Source: Chrysomallon squamiferum
Taxonomy: Eukaryota > Mollusca > Gastropoda > Neomphalida > Peltospiridae
Assembly (NCBI GenBank): GCA_012295275.1
Contig: CM022671.1
Coordinates: 27,367,822-27,431,821, forward strand
Length of the DNA: 64,000 bases
Direction of reading: 5' to 3'
This document shows, in pieces, positions 14,601-24,802 of this stretch. The position numbers and the translations under genes were made by a program. Numbering within the stretch: position 1 is the stretch's first letter; every line of letters starts with the position of its first letter. A model generated the notes under the pieces. It saw only the letters and a program-made list of their open reading frames with translations, was not told where the DNA came from and did not search any database.

Positions 14601-14821
14601 AATACAATACAATATAATATTGGATTACATTTTTACTTTTTACATTCAGTTTTGATTTTAATGATTTTGTTTCCTTAAAATTGGCAGATTCCCTTATTTT
14701 ATTGCGAGCAGTATAACACATAACGGTATCTATGTAATGCCAACATCTTACCTTGGCAGAATTCTTTACATCGTGAACAGATAAAAAAGCCTCTGGCAAA
14801 ACATTTTTTAATCGAAATCAT
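699..14821 (-). CDS. Phosphoenolpyruvate mutase (PEP phosphonomutase), 3' part outside window
   Basis: The enzyme interconverts PEP and phosphonopyruvate, the C-P bond-forming first step of phosphonate (2-aminoethylphosphonate) synthesis. Coding exons in transcription order are 14752-14821, 11958-12019, 9680-9776, 6331-6543, 1092-1192 and 699-816. All have GT-AG borders and phases agree, giving residues 1-220. Seen in the translation: MEAHNGLSA near residues 62-70; WGSGLS at 82-87; the metal-binding loop DADTG at 123-127; the family signature [10 protein letters not shown] at 152-161, matching EDKXXXXXNS of true PEP mutases; and VARVEAF with Arg197. Numbering is offset by 38 from the Mytilus edulis enzyme (Asp85, Asp87, Glu114, Arg159), so this protein carries about 38 extra N-terminal residues. 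The start [13 protein letters not shown] is basic and hydrophobic, which suggests a mitochondrial presequence (inference). The last roughly 110 residues should lie left of position 1. A 3-codon upstream ORF (ATG at 14859-14861) precedes the start. Confidence 0.93.
1193..6330 (-). other. PEP mutase intron 5, no gene seen
   Basis: This is the longest PEP mutase intron. It is very AT-rich and carries many A/T homopolymers and short TAA or ATT runs (for example 4100-4230 and 5785-5910). The open frames at 4034-4377 and 5686-5913 are products of these runs. A loosely repeated motif (ATTCAGTCAAA, then GATGACAG) occurs near 1873 and 2031, perhaps an old duplication of about 160 bp. Nothing else is recognisable. 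Confidence 0.8.
7985..8020. repeat. (TTTC)n microsatellite
   Basis: About nine TTTC units are followed by TTTA units, inside a PEP mutase intron. Confidence 0.9.
8218..8259. repeat. Short hairpin (inverted repeat)
   Basis: The arms TAAGATATTCATGT (8223-8236) and ACATGAATATCTTA (8241-8254) are perfectly complementary around the 4-base loop TCTG. The stem extends four more pairs (TACT with AGTA) after one mismatch. It lies within a PEP mutase intron, and its function is unknown. Confidence 0.8.
9777..11957 (-). other. PEP mutase intron 2 with 46-base poly(A) run
   Basis: AT-rich intron with an uninterrupted A run at 11618-11663 and many AAATA-type runs at 9898-9975 and 10220-10385. The small open frames here, such as 11050-11304, lack recognisable domains. 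No gene is seen. Confidence 0.8.
12020..14751 (-). other. PEP mutase intron 1
   Basis: This intron separates the first coding exon from the rest of the gene. It contains a decayed hAT-like element at 13838-14084 and, at 12690-12910, a stretch of different texture (GGTCA-rich, fewer homopolymers) that may be an old dispersed repeat. No coding sequence is seen. Confidence 0.7.
13838..14084. mobile_element. Decayed hAT-like MITE (candidate)
   Basis: The segment begins CAGGGGAAGATCTA and ends TAGGTCCAGCTACTG, so the ends read CAGGGG and CAGTAG inward, as is usual for hAT termini. It is richer in G and C than its surroundings. The 8-bp flanks TCTCTGTG (13830-13837) and TCCATGTG (14085-14092) agree at 6 of 8 positions, consistent with a decayed hAT target duplication. 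No transposase frame is present, so it would be non-autonomous. Confidence 0.45.
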
Positions 14822-14849
14822 TTTGGTTCGTATCGCACACTTCAGACAG

Positions 14850-15000
14850 TCACAATTTCATGTATCGGACGTGTGTACTCGGCAATCGCCTAACACTGTA
14901 TGACAGCAGCATTCAAGCCAGGTTCTTAAAGCGTGGCGATACCGGTTCGGTTTTTAGTATCACGTGATATCGCCATACGACAAATCGTTATTGTTTTGTT
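14850..15000 (-). promoter_or_regulatory. Likely PEP mutase promoter, CpG-rich with CACGTG palindrome
   Basis: This stretch just upstream of the PEP mutase start codon holds about a dozen CpG dinucleotides, against almost none in the surrounding introns. It contains the perfect 12-bp palindrome TATCACGTGATA at 14958-14969, which has the CACGTG core bound by bHLH-ZIP factors of the MYC/USF/MITF type. The arms GGCGATA (14935-14941) and TATCGCC (14968-14974) form a further inverted repeat around it. No TATA box is obvious. The promoter role is inferred from position and composition. Confidence 0.4.
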
Positions 15001-15507
15001 TCTCATATCCTTAATGTAGTTAACTGTTAAATTATTACTGAGTGGATACAAATATATAATTTTTACCAACGTATTTTCAAATCCATGAGAATTTTTAACA
15101 TATGATACATATTTATCGGTTTGTTTTGCAATTACATTAGCATTTATTAATCAAATATACTATACGTCTTAATATCGTGTACAAGAACGAACGTATTATA
15201 TACATAGTCCGATAATTATTATCTGTGGATTTATTAGATAAAAATCAATCTTCTTTATTTTTGAAGATCTCCCGATCTCGATCTCTCTCTCTCTCTCTCT
15301 CGATAGATAGATACAGACATAGATACATACATCCACATCCACAGATACTTAAAATAAAAAAATAATAAATGTAACAAACAATATATAAAATAAATAATTA
15401 GAAAAATAGATAATTAATAGTAATAAAAATCAGTAAATAAAGTTAATAAAACTGAAACAAAAATAATAAAATAAAATAAAATAATGAAATGTAAATCATG
15501 AGTCACT

Positions 15508-15543
<36 letters not shown>

Positions 15544-15550
15544 TATATGT

Positions 15551-15610
15551 CGAAAATATGCATCGATATTGAAATATATATATATATTTCAACATCGATG
15601 CATATTTTCG
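15551..15610. repeat. 60-bp near-perfect palindrome
   Basis: The left arm begins CGAAAATATGCATCGAT and the right arm ends ATCGATGCATATTTTCG. The two 30-base halves are reverse complements except for one mismatched pair, leaving no real loop (the centre is alternating AT). It sits about 730 bp upstream of the PEP mutase start codon, between two (AAT)n-type microsatellites. It could be a very short foldback element or a cruciform-forming sequence. Confidence 0.9.
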
Positions 15611-15788
15611 TCATAGTATATCTCTCGACTATTAGAGTTTAAAAAATAAAGTTATAGATGCCTCCGATGCATTTAAAATGTATTAGTTTTAAGTACTGGT
15701 ATAACGCTCCTAAAATATTGTTACCATTTTCATTCATAGCTTAATCACACAATATTTTTTTGACAATATATATTATACTGATAAGTTT

Positions 15789-15792
15789 ATTA

Positions 15793-15834
<42 letters not shown>
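15789..15834. repeat. (ATT)n microsatellite
   Basis: About 14 ATT units. A matching (AAT)n run lies at 15509-15542, so the palindrome at 15551-15610 is bracketed by complementary trinucleotide runs. Confidence 0.9.
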
Positions 15835-17036
15835 CTCTGTAATTTTGTACGTTTTACTGATCCAAAAATAGAGGGCATTTCATGATGTTCAGCCACTTCA
15901 GTACATGGCTACGGAAGCAAACACGTTCTTTATGCCTCCTACCAAATGAAGACCACGTAGGCTGCTTGAGTATAAATGCAGTTGATATCTAACGATTGTT
16001 ATGTTCAACAGCTTTCTTCATGTAATAGAAAGAGCAAATTGTAATAATAATAATAATAATAAGCCAATACGGACAACAGATTGACCGAGACGGGGGTGAC
16101 CTCAGAGTCCCTCATACTTTTTTCTCTGTAATACTGTTACAAATGCATATTAAGATATTGAAAAATATATCTATTACATTATTGATGCTTTTCTAATCCG
16201 AACTTCTGTAACCGCTTTTAAAAATGAACAAAATACTATATTTTATTTAATAATTCAACGTTTTGGTGTGTTTTTTCAATACCAGATGCACGGGGGATAA
16301 AAGTATTTTTCTAATCCAGCTGAAGCAATGTTTTAACAAGTACAGTTATAGTTGTAAAAAGTACCGGATCAGTCTAATGTAGCATTTCGCTTCAGACAGC
16401 GGTATTAAACACTGCGTCAGTGTTTTCACGGCTTCGACTCATTTATAAACATAATTTCTGTTGTTAATCCTGTCATTTGACTTGTTCTGGTCACTGTGAC
16501 AAGCTGAACGCGCCGTGTTCCCCGACTATCATAGATATATGAACACATATCGTAAGCATGCCCATTAGACTTGTCATTTTTCAGAAATTAGAATACAATT
16601 AAGTAATAAATCTTTTGTGGTTAACTTGTCTGCGGTTGCACCCTTTTGATCTGTGTTACCCTTTGCAATCACTACTTTATTTCATACAATTATGTTGCTT
16701 CATTAATTATTCAATAAATAATTTGAAATTAGTATACTTCGAATAATTAATTATTTATTTACCAGTAGGCCTAATAATAGATAACAAATTCCAAAAATAT
16801 GTAGATTAAAATAATAATAATAATTTTAAAAATGCGAAATTGCTGTTTTGACGTCACATCATATTGACGTAAAGGATCTGAAAGGTTCTGCAGAAGCCAC
16901 TCCTTAGATCTGTAATGAACAGAAAAATGTAAAGAAAAATAATATGTATGTTTTATAAGTAGAGCTTTTTGAGACAATCCGCGTGCACGAATCTAGCGTG
17001 CTGGTGTACATTTGCATTAGATACGTTTTCCATGAC

Positions 17037-17316
17037 TTTTGACCCAGTGACGTGCAGAGGTCTGGTGATGCCCGGGGCCAACTCCTTGATTGTATGCCCC
17101 AAAGACTCAACTATAAGTCCTGGTACTGAGAAATATTACTAGAAAGGAAGATGTTTTGAATATGTAAACACAGATGAAACAGAAAATAAACACTTTATTC
17201 AATTTAAATATAAATCAACCAAATTTATTAAGTACTTTTCTGTGATTGGATGCCTCCCTTTTGGGGTGCCCGGGACACCGCCTCTTCGCCCCCCTCTGCA
17301 CGCCACTGTTTTGACC
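17037..17316. mobile_element. hAT-type MITE with 8-bp target site duplication
   Basis: The element at 17045-17308 (264 bp) starts CAGTGACGTGCAGAGG and ends CCTCTGCACGCCACTG, giving terminal inverted repeats matching at 15 of 16 positions. It is flanked on both sides by the identical octamer TTTTGACC (17037-17044 and 17309-17316), the 8-bp target duplication expected of hAT transposition. The ends are GC-rich against an AT-rich background and the middle is AT-rich. There is no transposase frame, so it is non-autonomous and would have been moved in trans. The intact duplication suggests a fairly recent insertion. Confidence 0.9.
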
Positions 17317-18112
17317 TTACGTTTTGTTTATCGAAACGACAATTTTTGCAGATTTCTGCTTTGTTATTCAGTTTTAATAGTATTGGTTCGTGAGCAATTA
17401 TGACAACATATTTTGAAGCAGGGTAATTTTTAAATTCATTAACTTCAGATAATTACACACTTAAGAAATACCGTTTCATCAAACATCGAGATAAAAGAAC
17501 AGTAGTTTTGAATTAAAACTTTAAAAGTTTCGATCATGTTTTGAAGTGATACAGATACAGATAAATTATGTGATGGTTTATTATTTAATTACTTAAAAAA
17601 GAAATATAAATAAAATGATATACCTATGTTGCAATATCGTTAATTTCCTTATCGATATAGGCTCAGCTTATTTACTGTAATTTTTAAGTTAAATTATAAT
17701 CTTAAAAAAGTAAATTTAGAAGTAACTTTAAATATTAATGTCTGTTTCTAAAATAAATTAATAACTGAATTACTATTTTACAAATTATGAATATATACTA
17801 CTACTACTAATTATTATTTAATTTCATACCAGCTTTATTCAGATTAATTTACAAACCTTAAGGCTGAAATGGTTAGTATCCAAAAAATCAGTTCTAGATA
17901 AAACCCCACAAATTCAAAATAAAATGCATTGTTATATTATATGCACTTAAGTAAGATGTATTAAATCACTATAAATATTTGTTAGAATAAAAGTATTACA
18001 GAACTAAGAAAATACATTTAAAAATAAATAAATAAATAAAAAATCAGGGTTATTTTTAAATATATTAACTGAAGAAATTTTTGACCTAAGTATAAATAAA
18101 AAATAAAACCCC

Positions 18113-18290
18113 CAAAGACTGTAGCTGTACTTTTTTTATTTTATAAAGTAAATATTTTGTTAGTTTTAATATATCATTCAAACAAAAAAAAAAAAAAAAA
18201 AACAGCCAAAGACTGTAGCTGTACTTTTTAATTTTAATTTTATTTTATAAAGTCAGTATTTTGTTAGTTTTAATATATCATTCAAACAAA
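18113..18290. repeat. Two-copy tandem duplication
   Basis: Units 18113-18186 and 18207-18290 share the block CAAAGACTGTAGCTGTAC at one end and ATATATCATTCAAACAAA at the other. They differ by a small indel (an extra TTTTAATT-like stretch) and a few substitutions. A run of about 19 A separates them. Confidence 0.9.
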
Positions 18291-19899
18291 GATATACCGT
18301 TACAGGTAGTGTTGAAATACAGGTGGAGACTTTTTCACTTTTTTTTTTGTTTGTTGTTCTGCGATCATTTATCCTTAAATTGTATTAAGGATTCTTGCCA
18401 TATACAATTGGTACTTAATACAAGAACCATGTCACACATGCAAGAATCTGATTACACTAAAAGTACATTAATAAATTAAATCTGACCTGACTCTTGTTCA
18501 AATGTTAGAATAATGCTGGTCTTGTTTTTCCATGCATTATTTACAAAATCTGTAACACAGAATATCGGTTTCATTAAAGCTGAAACCTTTATTATTGAGG
18601 AAAAGCTGTTTACTTTATGTACCAATTATGTACTGTTATTTTTTAACAGTTATCAGCAATTACTTGAAATATTTTCAATGTAACAGATGAATGCTTAGGT
18701 TTGATAATTAAGTGTTAACAGACTTTGCATTATAGTAATCTTTCTTTTTTCTTTCTTTCACGTCTGTTTTTTTATTTTTTATTTATTTTTTTATCTGAAT
18801 TCTTTAAGCAGAATATTTGTAACGGTATTTGAAACCAATATTTTATAATTTATTAATACTCTTTTTAATATTTATTAAGTAAGTTGTAGTTTAGTAAGAT
18901 TTTTTTTTCTTTCCATCACTCCAGGCTTTATCTTCATAATTTGCATTCCTTTAGCCGGATATTTGCAGTGAGAATTAAATAAATAAAAGAACTATTTCTC
19001 TTAACATAGAGAGAAAAATGTAAACTGGTTACCCCTGTCAAGAATTAATTTGGATTAAAATTACAGCTTATGGGACTTAACTTGTAGCAGTTCTTAACTC
19101 CTGAGTGTTAATGTGAGTAATCGTGTGAATTTACTGTTACTTGAGATGAACAATTTTGTATTTAAAATACATTCTTAAATTATACATTATACATCAAAAT
19201 GTCAAGTGCAAAATTTGTTTTTTGTTTATGATCTGTTAAATATGTATACTTTTTCCTTATTTTTGTTTTAGTGTGGCTTGGGTTTCTTTTTTTAAAACTT
19301 TTTTTCTGGTAAATATTAGCACCTGTAATTCTTAGCACAAGTTTATTGTATGATTCACATGTCTCTTTTCATGGACTTGTTTACTTTTTGTATTTACTGT
19401 GATAAAACGTGAACTGTCTTTTTGTTTCAACAATATGGAGTATGTTAATTTTGTTTTGGTTTTGTTATGGTTTAGGTATACTGTTATGGCCACCACAGTT
19501 TTTGCATATATGAATTATTTAATGATATTATTTCATATTATTCTCTGCAGTTGTATTGTTCATAAATAAAATAATCATACATCATTATTAAACAACAGCT
19601 GTTTGTAACTACAAAACTTATTAAAGTGTGCTAAATGCATATATGACAAAAATTAATGAATGAGTATTTATTTAATAATACATTAACTCATTTTAATGTT
19701 AATTATTATTAGAGTTGACATAATTTTTTTATATTTTTTAAAGATGATTATGACAGAGAAAAACCACAGCTTTCATTGCACGGGTTATGATTTAAACGTT
19801 TTATTTTATTTTTGTTATTATTTGTTTTCAGTCTTTATAAAAATTAAAATATTGCAGTAATTCCATGGGCTTTGCATTTATAAGCATTTTCCCGCAAAC

Positions 19900-20030
19900 A
19901 GGAAGACATACACCATGACCTGTGATAAAACAGGGCAAAGCTTAACAATCAAACCAAGGTGTTTTGATCCTGTAATCTTTAATTCTTCACTTCAGCATTC
20001 TAACGACTGATCTAGAGCCTACCACACAAG
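19900..20030 (-). mobile_element. Decayed tRNA-derived SINE head (candidate)
   Basis: On the minus strand, TAGATCAGTCGTTAGA (20015-20000) closely resembles the D-arm/A-box region of many tRNAs (TAGCTCAGTCGGTTAGA). It is followed about 30 bases later by GGATCAAAAC (19970-19961), a degenerate B box. The rest of the tRNA fold is lost, so this is not a tRNA gene. The most likely origin is an old tRNA-related SINE. Confidence 0.4.
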
Positions 20031-20823
20031 TGTTGAGGATTTTCCATTCAGCTTTTACAGGAATTCAATACCATATACCAGACCCATTTATCTCTGAGTC
20101 ATAATTCAACTTGAAATGTAGGATATGAACTATATGCACTTTACATTTCAATGTGTAACAGGCTGTACTGTATTATGTGGATGCCTGTCCTTCATCACGG
20201 CAGCACCACTATCAAAATGTTGACCAAAGTTATGTTACTTGCAGGTCACCAAGTTTAGATTGGAAAATTATTATAAATTTTTTGACTTGTTATTTTTTTA
20301 ATTCTATTTCACAAAACAAACTGATGCAGAAATGTGTATAAACCCATGCATGCACGTATAAAATCTATGTATATATAAACAGACATACACATGCATACAG
20401 AAATGACATATTACACACATATAGCTGAAGAAAAATACAAATGCATATTCACTGTTAAGAAAGATAAAATACAGCATTTGATTTTCATTTCATTTTAAAT
20501 ATGATATGAGAATTCTATGAAAAATAAAAATAATAATGTAATAATAAAAATAATGTTAAAAAAAAGAAAGAAAAAAACATTTCAAAAATATACATATTAA
20601 AACAACAATGCTAGAAGTATGAATAATAATGAAAATTAAATTTTGTAATTGTTTGGTCCAGAAAAGAGTAAAAGCCCCAACTAACAATCCAAACAAACCT
20701 GCGAGTTTAACAGCACAGTAATAAGATATAAAGTTTCTTCTAATAATTATTGTAAATATTTGTTATCCAAATCCTATTAAACCTTTTACAATTTTTTTTT
20801 TTCATTTTTTTTTTTTCAGCAGA

Positions 20824-21116
20824 ATGATACTACTCTGTGTATTCCTCCTGGCCTTCACGACTGTAGGTGTATTCAGCTTATCACCTGATAAAAACTTGAA
20901 CACAAAGACCACACCGAATCCCCACGGAGGCATACCACATGGTATTAAAAACCCAGCGTGTGATAATAATGTGGTAAGGTTTTAAAATATTTTAAAGATG
21001 TATATAATGAAGTATCTTTTTTTAATATTTTTTATCTGACATCTCTATAATGTTACAGTGAACTGGAAATAAAATGCACCTGGTCTAATAAAATTCTTTA
21101 TGTTTCCCAATTATTA

Positions 21117-21156
<40 letters not shown>

Positions 21157-21914
21157 CAATTTTTTTTTTTTTTTTGAGTGACAGTGATCACTCATAACAA
21201 AGTATGACAATAAAGTTATACTGCTACAAAACATTTGTACATCCCACTTTACTACATTACAAATCAAGTCATAATATCATCATGTAGATGGCAGAATGAA
21301 AAACATATTTTTCTCATTTGCTAGTGAAGACTGATTTAAAATTACAGAATCATGCCTTGCAGATATTTTAAAGCTGTACTCTCCTGTTCTTTGTTAATAA
21401 TTAAGACTGGATGGTAAGAAAAACCCAGTTAAAACTAAAATTAGAAGTATGCACAGTATTTTAGGGATTAAAACTTAAATTTTGGGAAAACTTAAATCTA
21501 AAAAAAAAAGAAAACAACCACTACAACTGCCTGTACTAATTATTCAGATTTTATTAAAAAAAAATTATACATGTACAGCATGGTGTTGTCTGGGATGCAG
21601 AAGTCTAATCTTCTTCAAAACCTGTTAGGAAACTCAACAAGAATAATTCAGAAATTGTACAGTTTTATTTTCATTTCTTTTTAATTTATAAGTAAATTAT
21701 GAAAAATTATTTCCAGATACAATGGCTAATATATTTTGAAAAACAGTTTACATATATATATATATATATATATGAGATATTTATAAATGATTAGGAATCT
21801 TAAATTTGAAGGTGTCCAGAATGTGTGTGTGCATGTATGTATATATATGTATGTGTGCCTATATGTTATATGTGGGTGTATGTGTGTATATATACCTGTG
21901 TGTGTGTGGGTATA

Positions 21915-21959
<45 letters not shown>

Positions 21960-24763
21960 TATGTTCAGAACTAAAATGAATGTTTGTGAATAGTCACGTG
22001 TCAGTGATTTTAAATATTATTTTTATTTACAGTGGTATATAGAAGTTGACTGGAATCCCTTTGATTCACAAAGTTCACGTAATTACACTTGTGCTGGACC
22101 CACTCTTGATCCTGTGAGCAGTTACACTGAAATTCTTTTTATTTTAAGTTGTTATTACATTTTAATCTTCTGTTTAAAAAACCACTAACGTTTCCAGTGT
22201 TAATTTATATTACAGTTAGAACTGATTCAAAATCTTAATGTTACTTGCTGTGATTGTAATACAGAATGACCATCAGTATGGGTAAATATGAATTGATGAA
22301 ATGAAGTACACAGAGGTATATAAGCTACACATAAAGCAAAACAGTTTATATATGCATGAATTAAAAATAATTGTTGATTTTTTTTATGCATTCTCTCTGT
22401 TATATCTACAGTTGATCATATAAATTATACACCTATATTTCACCCTCTCTACATTTCTTCACTTGTGTCATATGAAACTTTTTTCTTTCTTTTATTTTTC
22501 AGGATCCTGTTGAGCCACTATTTTACTGTCAAACAAGAGAAGAGGAGGTATGTTTAAAAGCAAATTATTTTAATTTTCACTTGAATGGATTTCAATGGTT
22601 TTGTACCAGAAAGACATGCACTGACATGTTTAGTAGTGCAAGGAGTAAATAAAGGGTACAACTACACCTTTGGAAATCTTCTTTAATAAAATACTGTTAA
22701 AAAAAAAAAAAAAGAAGAAGAAGAAGTGACTAAATATGAATAACAGTTCAGTTTTATTGAAAGAACAGTCCATATTCAAAAAGTATTGCTCCAGTATGTA
22801 TTAACAAAAAGGTAAAACAAATATTAAATCCAAGTCTAATAATGAAATAATTGATTTTATTAACTATATATCAGAATTTAAACTGTATATGGATAACTTT
22901 AAAAAAAATGTCTTGTATAAAAATCTGGAAAAATTTAAAGAAAAAATATGATTTACTAATACAATTAAGAATAAGTGACAATGAGTAAATGAAAGACAGT
23001 TACTTTAATTGGCAATTAGTTCATCAGTCTTTTTACATTTGAGATTCAGTACTTAACTGATTGTAAAAAGTCAATTAAGAGATTATGAACTGTTGTTTCT
23101 GATTGTTCAGTAATTTATATGCTAAAATGGATATAAAAGCTAAACATTTACATTTTTATAAATTTCAGAAGCCTCCTATTCATGTTTGTTATCCACATCC
23201 AATCCATTATGAGGATGATCCCCCAATGAGGTTAAGTTTACACATTTGCTGTAGAACTGTATCATTTATGTTAAAAACATTTTCTACCAATGATATTTTT
23301 TCTCATGTTGAAGACTATTTATGTCCATTTGGTAATTTTCGTAAAGTTTAAAATATATTTTTAACAGAAATATTTGTAAGTAAGAGTTTTAAATTTCAAC
23401 TACCACATCAACAGATACACACGCATATACAGATACACATACACACAGATAGACACACATGCACCCAGAGATACAGATCCAAACATACACATACTTAAAT
23501 CACTCTATATTCCTTTTGTTCATTTTAATTTTGTAATTACGAGAAACACGGAAACTCATTTTATTTTATCAGTGATAAGTGTCACTGAAGCAAACTAAAA
23601 GAAACATATTTTATTATTTATTGTATGAAATGTCTTAAATGTGCATTAGAAAAAAATTATCTCTCAAAAATATTACAAGAATTTAAAACAGATGATTAAA
23701 AATATTTACAGTGGCGCTCACAGACCGCTTTGGCCTGTATATGGAGAATACAAATTTTTGCCACCACAAAGATGGGTTCATTCTCTGGAGGTAATCTTTT
23801 TATTTATTTTTTTTTTTTTTAATATATTATTTTTTTTTTTAAAAATAATTCAGTAGAAAAAAGAAAAAACAACTTGCAAGAGAAACTGTCAAAATCTTAC
23901 ATAGTTAAATACTTAGTGATTTAAACTTGTCTACATCTTTTTTTGTATTTAACAGCTGTCTTTAACTTTAAAGTGTTTTTGAAAATAGTGTGGTACATTA
24001 CAACAACAACAACAAAAAAAAAAAAAAATCAACCAAAAAAAAAATAAAGAAAAATAAACAATAAATAAAACAGCTGAAAATATTTAGTACCTTAAACATT
24101 TTCATTTCAGTCAAATTATAGTACATTGTTTAGCTTGTATACATACATACATGTAAGACACATGGAAGAACCTTCGATTTAAAAAAAAAAAAAAAAAAAA
24201 AATTAATTATTATTTTTTCAGTATGATGCATTTTATTTTATATTTTTAAATTTGTTATTATTATAATTATTATTATTATTTTTTTTTTTTTTCAGCATGG
24301 TGCTGTGGTTCTTCTTTATCATCCATGTGCAGATAAAGATGAAGTTGCTGTTTTGAGAAAAATTGTAACAAGTTGTATCCGGAAACATATCATCACACCT
24401 TACGATCTTCCTCACGACAGGGTATTTTTATTTCATTTGACCTTAGTTAGACATGTATCCTCTTTGAGATAAAATCTGAGGTGGTTCTACTCACTGAACG
24501 TTGATATAGAATGTTCCATAGTGGCAGTCAAAATGAAAAGACAGAAATATCTGGGGGTGGTTAGGGGTGGAGAAGATAATCCGGTATTTGATGTTAAATT
24601 TTTTTTACTTATACAAACAAAGGTGTTATGAATAAAGGTTAAGTATGTATTCATTTAATGAAATCTGCATGTTGAAAATTATTTCTTAATGTTCCTTTCA
24701 GTTATAAACTAATTATTCTTTTAACATTTATTTTTTTAATATCTTTTTTATTTTAATTCTTTT

Positions 24764-24802
<39 letters not shown>

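Larger units (their letters stand above)
14822..20819. other. Intergenic region between divergent PEP mutase and TP53I13-like genes
   Basis: About 6 kb with no supported coding exon. It contains the PEP mutase upstream region, (AAT)n at 15509-15542, a 60-bp palindrome at 15551-15610, (ATT)n at 15789-15834, a CpG-richer patch at about 16370-16560, a hAT MITE at 17045-17308, a two-copy repeat at 18113-18290 and a SINE remnant near 19.9-20.03 kb. The first coding exon of the TP53I13-like gene begins with a splice acceptor, so at least one non-coding exon must lie in this interval. I could not place it. Confidence 0.7.

Noticed and set aside
20000-20015. tRNA gene
   Set aside because: Only a D-arm-like segment and a weak B box remain; acceptor and anticodon stems do not pair, so it is annotated as a SINE remnant.
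21787-21993. Open frame over the TG/TA microsatellite
   Set aside because: Product of the repeat (strings of Cys, Val, Tyr and Ile).
23103-23351. 82-codon open frame on the plus strand
   Set aside because: It is read-through of the true 62-bp exon 23169-23230 of the TP53I13-like gene into flanking introns.
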